DNA of 64,000 bases, from contig WGOC01000003.1 in the NCBI GenBank assembly GCA_016124235.1, forward strand, positions 1-64,000, read 5' to 3'. This DNA comes from a bacterium. Its GTDB lineage: Bacteria; Verrucomicrobiota; Verrucomicrobiia; Limisphaerales; RI-55. The position numbers were made by a program, and so were the translations under genes. The notes beneath the pieces were generated by a model. It worked only from the letters and a program-made list of their open reading frames with translations. It was not told where the DNA came from and did no database searches. Numbering within the stretch: position 1 is the stretch's first letter; each line of letters starts with the position of its first letter. Below, one piece after another: positions 61,415 to 64,000 of this stretch.

Positions 61415-61825
61415 TCACCAAATTCGCTTGGCGCCGTCGCGCACGCGGTCGTTTCGCAACGAAATGACCGTGTCGAGCAGTGGATAATCCGAGTCGGCAG
61501 AGGGCGTCAGTTTGAGGATGACGACTTCGCTGTCGGACTCGATGCAGATCATGCTGCTGGAGGTACCGTTGCTTGCAATCATGAGGCGCGCGGTTTCCCC
61601 AGGCTGGGTCTTCACAATGTCACCGGCTTTGAGTTCACTGCCGACTTTGAGGGGCTTGCCGGTTTGATCGAACAGTTTGCCGCTGAGCGTCGAGATCCTG
61701 GCGGAGACAGCCGGGGCCGGGGAGGAGGCGTTTTCCGCCACGAGCACGGGGGTGCCTGCCGCCAGGATGCTCGCGACGACAAGCGAGGTTGCGAAAAAGG
61801 ACTTCAAAGGGTGTTTCAAAATCAT
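61415..61825 (-). CDS. Secreted FecR-like domain protein
   Basis: The 136-residue protein has an N-terminal signal peptide (residues ~8-31, ending LVAEN). A beta-rich domain follows (ARISTLSGKLFDQTGKPLKVGSELKAGDIVKTQPGETARLMIASNGTSSSMICIESDSEVVILKL), resembling the FecR/LysM-like fold found in surface sensors. The ATG at 61825 is preferred to an upstream start. It ends 18 bases from the convergent channel gene. Confidence 0.75.
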   Translation of the reverse strand: MILKHPLKSFFATSLVVASILAAGTPVLVAENASSPAPAVSARISTLSGKLFDQTGKPLKVGSELKAGDIVKTQPGETARLMIASNGTSSSMICIESDSEVVILKLTPSADSDYPLLDTVISLRNDRVRDGAKRIW

Positions 61826-62086
61826 GCCGCTTTGTTTAGCCACCGTGATGCCAAACGAAATGACGAATCGGAGACGGAAGTCCTTGCCGGTCGCGTGGTT
61901 GCGAACGAGCATTGCAACGCTGAGAAACTCGCCAATGACGGGGCGATGAGGCGTCTTGCCGATGTGTCGCCGGGAAAGAAATGCAGTGTCAGAAGATGAC
62001 ACTTTGATCCGACGTTTCCGGGAAACTTATTGGACAGTGGTGGATCGAGACAGACATGTCCGAAGCTGATGGACTTCGCGGAGGAA
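61826..62086. other. Intergenic gap
   Basis: This 261-bp stretch lies upstream of the FecR-like gene and downstream of the DUF2203 gene, both on the minus strand. An open frame extends over part of it but has no coding character. No hairpin or promoter motif seen. Confidence 0.4.
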
Positions 62087-62476
62087 TTACGAACCCAGCC
62101 GCTCGCGACCCGCGAAACCGGTGTCGACATCGTGCCAAAACTCGATGTCGTCCTCGTCCAGTTCCCAACACAGGAAGACTTCCCGACCGCCGATGATCGC
62201 GGGAAAGTCCACGAGACCGCGATCCGGATCCTTGACGAAAATCTGGCGACGATTGAAATCCTTCAACAGCTCGTGGATGCGAGCCGTTGCCCGCGCGTGA
62301 CGATTGACCGACGGCCCGCCAGTGTCCGCGCCCGGCGCCATGATCGAGCCAAGCTGGTGCTCCACCTGAACCAGTTCGCGACGCAGCCGCTGGATCTCCT
62401 CCATGTGCCTGCGAATTTCCGGCAGCATTGCTTTCGCTTCTTCCCGGGTGTAATGGCGAGAGAACTGGAAGTTCAT
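62087..62476 (-). CDS. DUF2203 family protein
   Basis: The 129-residue soluble protein is mostly helical in its N-terminal half (REEAKAMLPEIRRHMEEIQRLRRELVQVEH), with a C-terminal segment LLKDFNRRQIFVKDPDRGLVDFPAIIGGREVFLCWELDEDDIEFWHDVDTGFAGRERLG, a strong DUF2203 match. Function unknown. Its start overlaps the stop of the TPR gene by four bases. Confidence 0.93.
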   Translation of the reverse strand: MNFQFSRHYTREEAKAMLPEIRRHMEEIQRLRRELVQVEHQLGSIMAPGADTGGPSVNRHARATARIHELLKDFNRRQIFVKDPDRGLVDFPAIIGGREVFLCWELDEDDIEFWHDVDTGFAGRERLGS

Positions 62477-64000
62477 TTTTCCTGCGAGTGCGGCTTTTCT
62501 TCCGCTGCGTCCAGCTTCTTTTGCACGGCGGGATCGGCGGTGACGGCGAGCGATTTCCGCCAGGATTCACGAGCGGCCTCGAGTTGGCCGGCTGCTTTTT
62601 GAATATCGCCCAGATGGTCAAACAAAGTCGCGTCCGGCTCTTCCTGATATTTCAAGGCGTCTTCCATGTAAGTGAGCGCGAGGTTGGGCTGATCGAGCCG
62701 ATAAAGCACCCACGCCAGGCTGTCGAGATAGGCTGCGTTTTTGGGTTCGAGGTCGACCGCCTTTTGGATTAGTTTTCGGGCTTCTTCGAGGTGTTCTCCG
62801 AGGTCGGCCCACATGAAGCCCAGGTAGTTCAACGCGGGTGCGAAATCGGGTTTCAAATCGAGCGCCTTTTTGAAGGTCGCGGCCGCTTCGTCGTATTGTT
62901 TATTACGCTCAAGTTGCGCACCCATCTGGAAATAGAACACGTGATCCAGCCGGTTGGAATTGGTGGCCTTGGCAATGATCTCGGCCTGCGTGAATTCAGC
63001 CACGGCCTTGGCGTGCTCTTCCTTGCGCCCATAAACGGCTGCGGAGTAGTAGTGCGCGACAAAACTCTTGGGAAATTTTTCCCGCGCCTTGGCCAGCACT
63101 TCCAATGCTTCGTCATCCTTGTCCTGATCCATCAATACGGGCGTCAGGGAATAGTACGCCTGCTCAAAATCCGGCTTCAACTGAATGCTCTTGCGAAAGT
63201 AGTCGGCGGCTTTCTCCGCGAAGGGTTTGGCTTTTGCCAAGAACTCCTCGCGCTGGTCCGGATGATCGGTTGCTTTCTTGCGGAATTCCTCCGCCTTATC
63301 AGCCGCGACGCTGGCCAGGAGATAGTTTGCCTGAGGATTCGTCGGATGATCCTTGACCATCGCTTCGAGTTGCTTCAGTGCGCCGTCTGCATCCTGGTTC
63401 GAAATGTAAATTGCCAGCAGTTTCTGCCGGACAAGATCGCGGATACGAATGTCTTCCGAATTCTTTTCCAACACATCCAATAGGATGTCCACGGCGTGCG
63501 AATTGTCGCCGGCAAGGGCATATCCGTCGGCCAGTTTCAATCGGCGCAACGAGCTATTGACGCCAAGTTTGTTGGCGCGCTCAAGACAGGTCTTCAGCGA
63601 TGCGACGACGGCATCTCGCTCGGTCGGTTTGCTGCGCAAAAAATTGGCGTAAAGCTCAGCAAGATCGAGCCAGTAGTCGGCCGATTTGACGTCGCGTTTC
63701 GCGGCTTCCTCGAGTACCTCCCGGGCTTGCTTTTCCTGGCCCTGACTCAGACGAAGTGCGTAGAGATTGTAGTAACTGGCGATCGAATCGGGGGCGAGTT
63801 CGATGGCTTTGCGATTGGCCTTTTCCGCGTCCTTCTGACGTCCATCTTCGGCGTACAACATGCCGAGTTGAGCAAAGGCCGCCGCCGAGGCATCGGGCTG
63901 TTTCGCGACCAGTTCGGTAATTTCAATCGCGCGCGCCAGATCCTTCTTGATCAACAACCGCCGACTGACTTCCAAAGCCAGATCTTCATTGGAAGGATCG
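62473..64000 (-). CDS. TPR-repeat protein, 5' end outside the window
   Basis: The partial gene has its C-terminal ~508 residues here; the reading frame is still open at the window edge. It is built of tetratricopeptide repeats throughout, for example AFAQLGMLYAEDGRQKDAEKANRKAIELAPDSIASYYNLY, and ends with VDLEPKNAAYLDSLAWVLYRLDQPNLALTYMEDALKYQ and a Lys/Glu-rich tail. It probably scaffolds a complex; role unknown. It is translationally coupled to the DUF2203 gene. Confidence 0.9.
   Translation of the reverse strand, partial: DPSNEDLALEVSRRLLIKKDLARAIEITELVAKQPDASAAAFAQLGMLYAEDGRQKDAEKANRKAIELAPDSIASYYNLYALRLSQGQEKQAREVLEEAAKRDVKSADYWLDLAELYANFLRSKPTERDAVVASLKTCLERANKLGVNSSLRRLKLADGYALAGDNSHAVDILLDVLEKNSEDIRIRDLVRQKLLAIYISNQDADGALKQLEAMVKDHPTNPQANYLLASVAADKAEEFRKKATDHPDQREEFLAKAKPFAEKAADYFRKSIQLKPDFEQAYYSLTPVLMDQDKDDEALEVLAKAREKFPKSFVAHYYSAAVYGRKEEHAKAVAEFTQAEIIAKATNSNRLDHVFYFQMGAQLERNKQYDEAAATFKKALDLKPDFAPALNYLGFMWADLGEHLEEARKLIQKAVDLEPKNAAYLDSLAWVLYRLDQPNLALTYMEDALKYQEEPDATLFDHLGDIQKAAGQLEAARESWRKSLAVTADPAVQKKLDAAEEKPHSQEK

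Overview
The window looks like a chromosomal segment of a Verrucomicrobiota bacterium, probably of the Pedosphaerales/Limisphaerales type. This is inferred from gene content, not from a marker gene. The clues are high GC, a complete flagellar export and motor operon with little Shine-Dalgarno use, a VPDSG-CTERM sorting tail, HAF-repeat proteins, an ECF sigma factor beside a kinase/WD40 giant, and dispersed inverted-repeat cassettes. No rRNA, tRNA or CRISPR was seen.

Region 1 (1-3584) is an integron. A plus-strand integron integrase (2298-3584) has its attI and cassette array on its 5' side. Five attC-like sites (about 2-150, 330-442, 845-940, 1364-1456, 1746-1855) delimit four cassettes. For each cassette the 7-base box at one end is complementary to the box at the other end (GTTAGGC/GCCTAAC, GTTAGAC/GTCTAAC, GTTCGCC/GGCGAAC), the expected signature of excised and re-inserted cassettes. 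One cassette carries a SUKH-type immunity-like protein. Two carry genes that run against the array direction and have no stop codon inside their own cassette. The array may continue left of the window.

Region 2 (3595-28229) starts with a heptanucleotide G-rich tandem repeat and a good sigma-54 promoter. It continues as a compact co-oriented flagellar block: flgB flgC fliE fliF fliG fliH fliI fliJ motE-like fliK flgD flgE fliL fliL-like fliM fliN fliO fliP fliQ fliR flhB flhA flhF, a small membrane protein, fliA, motA, and two motB. It ends with a small Cys-containing protein whose start overlaps the second motB. It encodes the MS/C ring, export gate and ATPase, hook parts, stators and sigma-28. 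Flagellin, rod/ring (flgF, flgG, flgH, flgI), hook-filament junction, cap and chemotaxis genes are not here and must lie elsewhere.

Region 3 (28400-39008) is mixed housekeeping and accessory: a large SNF2 helicase with dispersed repeats inserted in its reading frame, a membrane-anchored unknown, a tandem pair of SpoIIAA/STAS-like proteins, a zinc alcohol/aldehyde dehydrogenase, DUF2237, an MscS-type channel, a DUF6498-like membrane protein, a BLUF photoreceptor and an MFS permease.

Region 4 (39211-52094) holds an ECF sigma factor, a 61-residue coupled ORF and a 1429-residue kinase/WD40 protein with overlapping ends. It is followed by a secreted HAF-repeat protein, a secreted DUF5060/GH5-like glycosidase, a mosaic pseudogene joining a decayed uvrC fragment to a second HAF tail, a LuxR-type response regulator and a secreted C-type lectin with a VPDSG-CTERM tail.

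Region 5 (52240-64000) encodes an RND pump with its lipoprotein adaptor, an MGDG-synthase-like glycosyltransferase, a CPA2 antiporter, a voltage-gated K+ channel with a zinc ribbon tail, a FecR-like secreted protein, a DUF2203 protein and the start-truncated end of a TPR protein.
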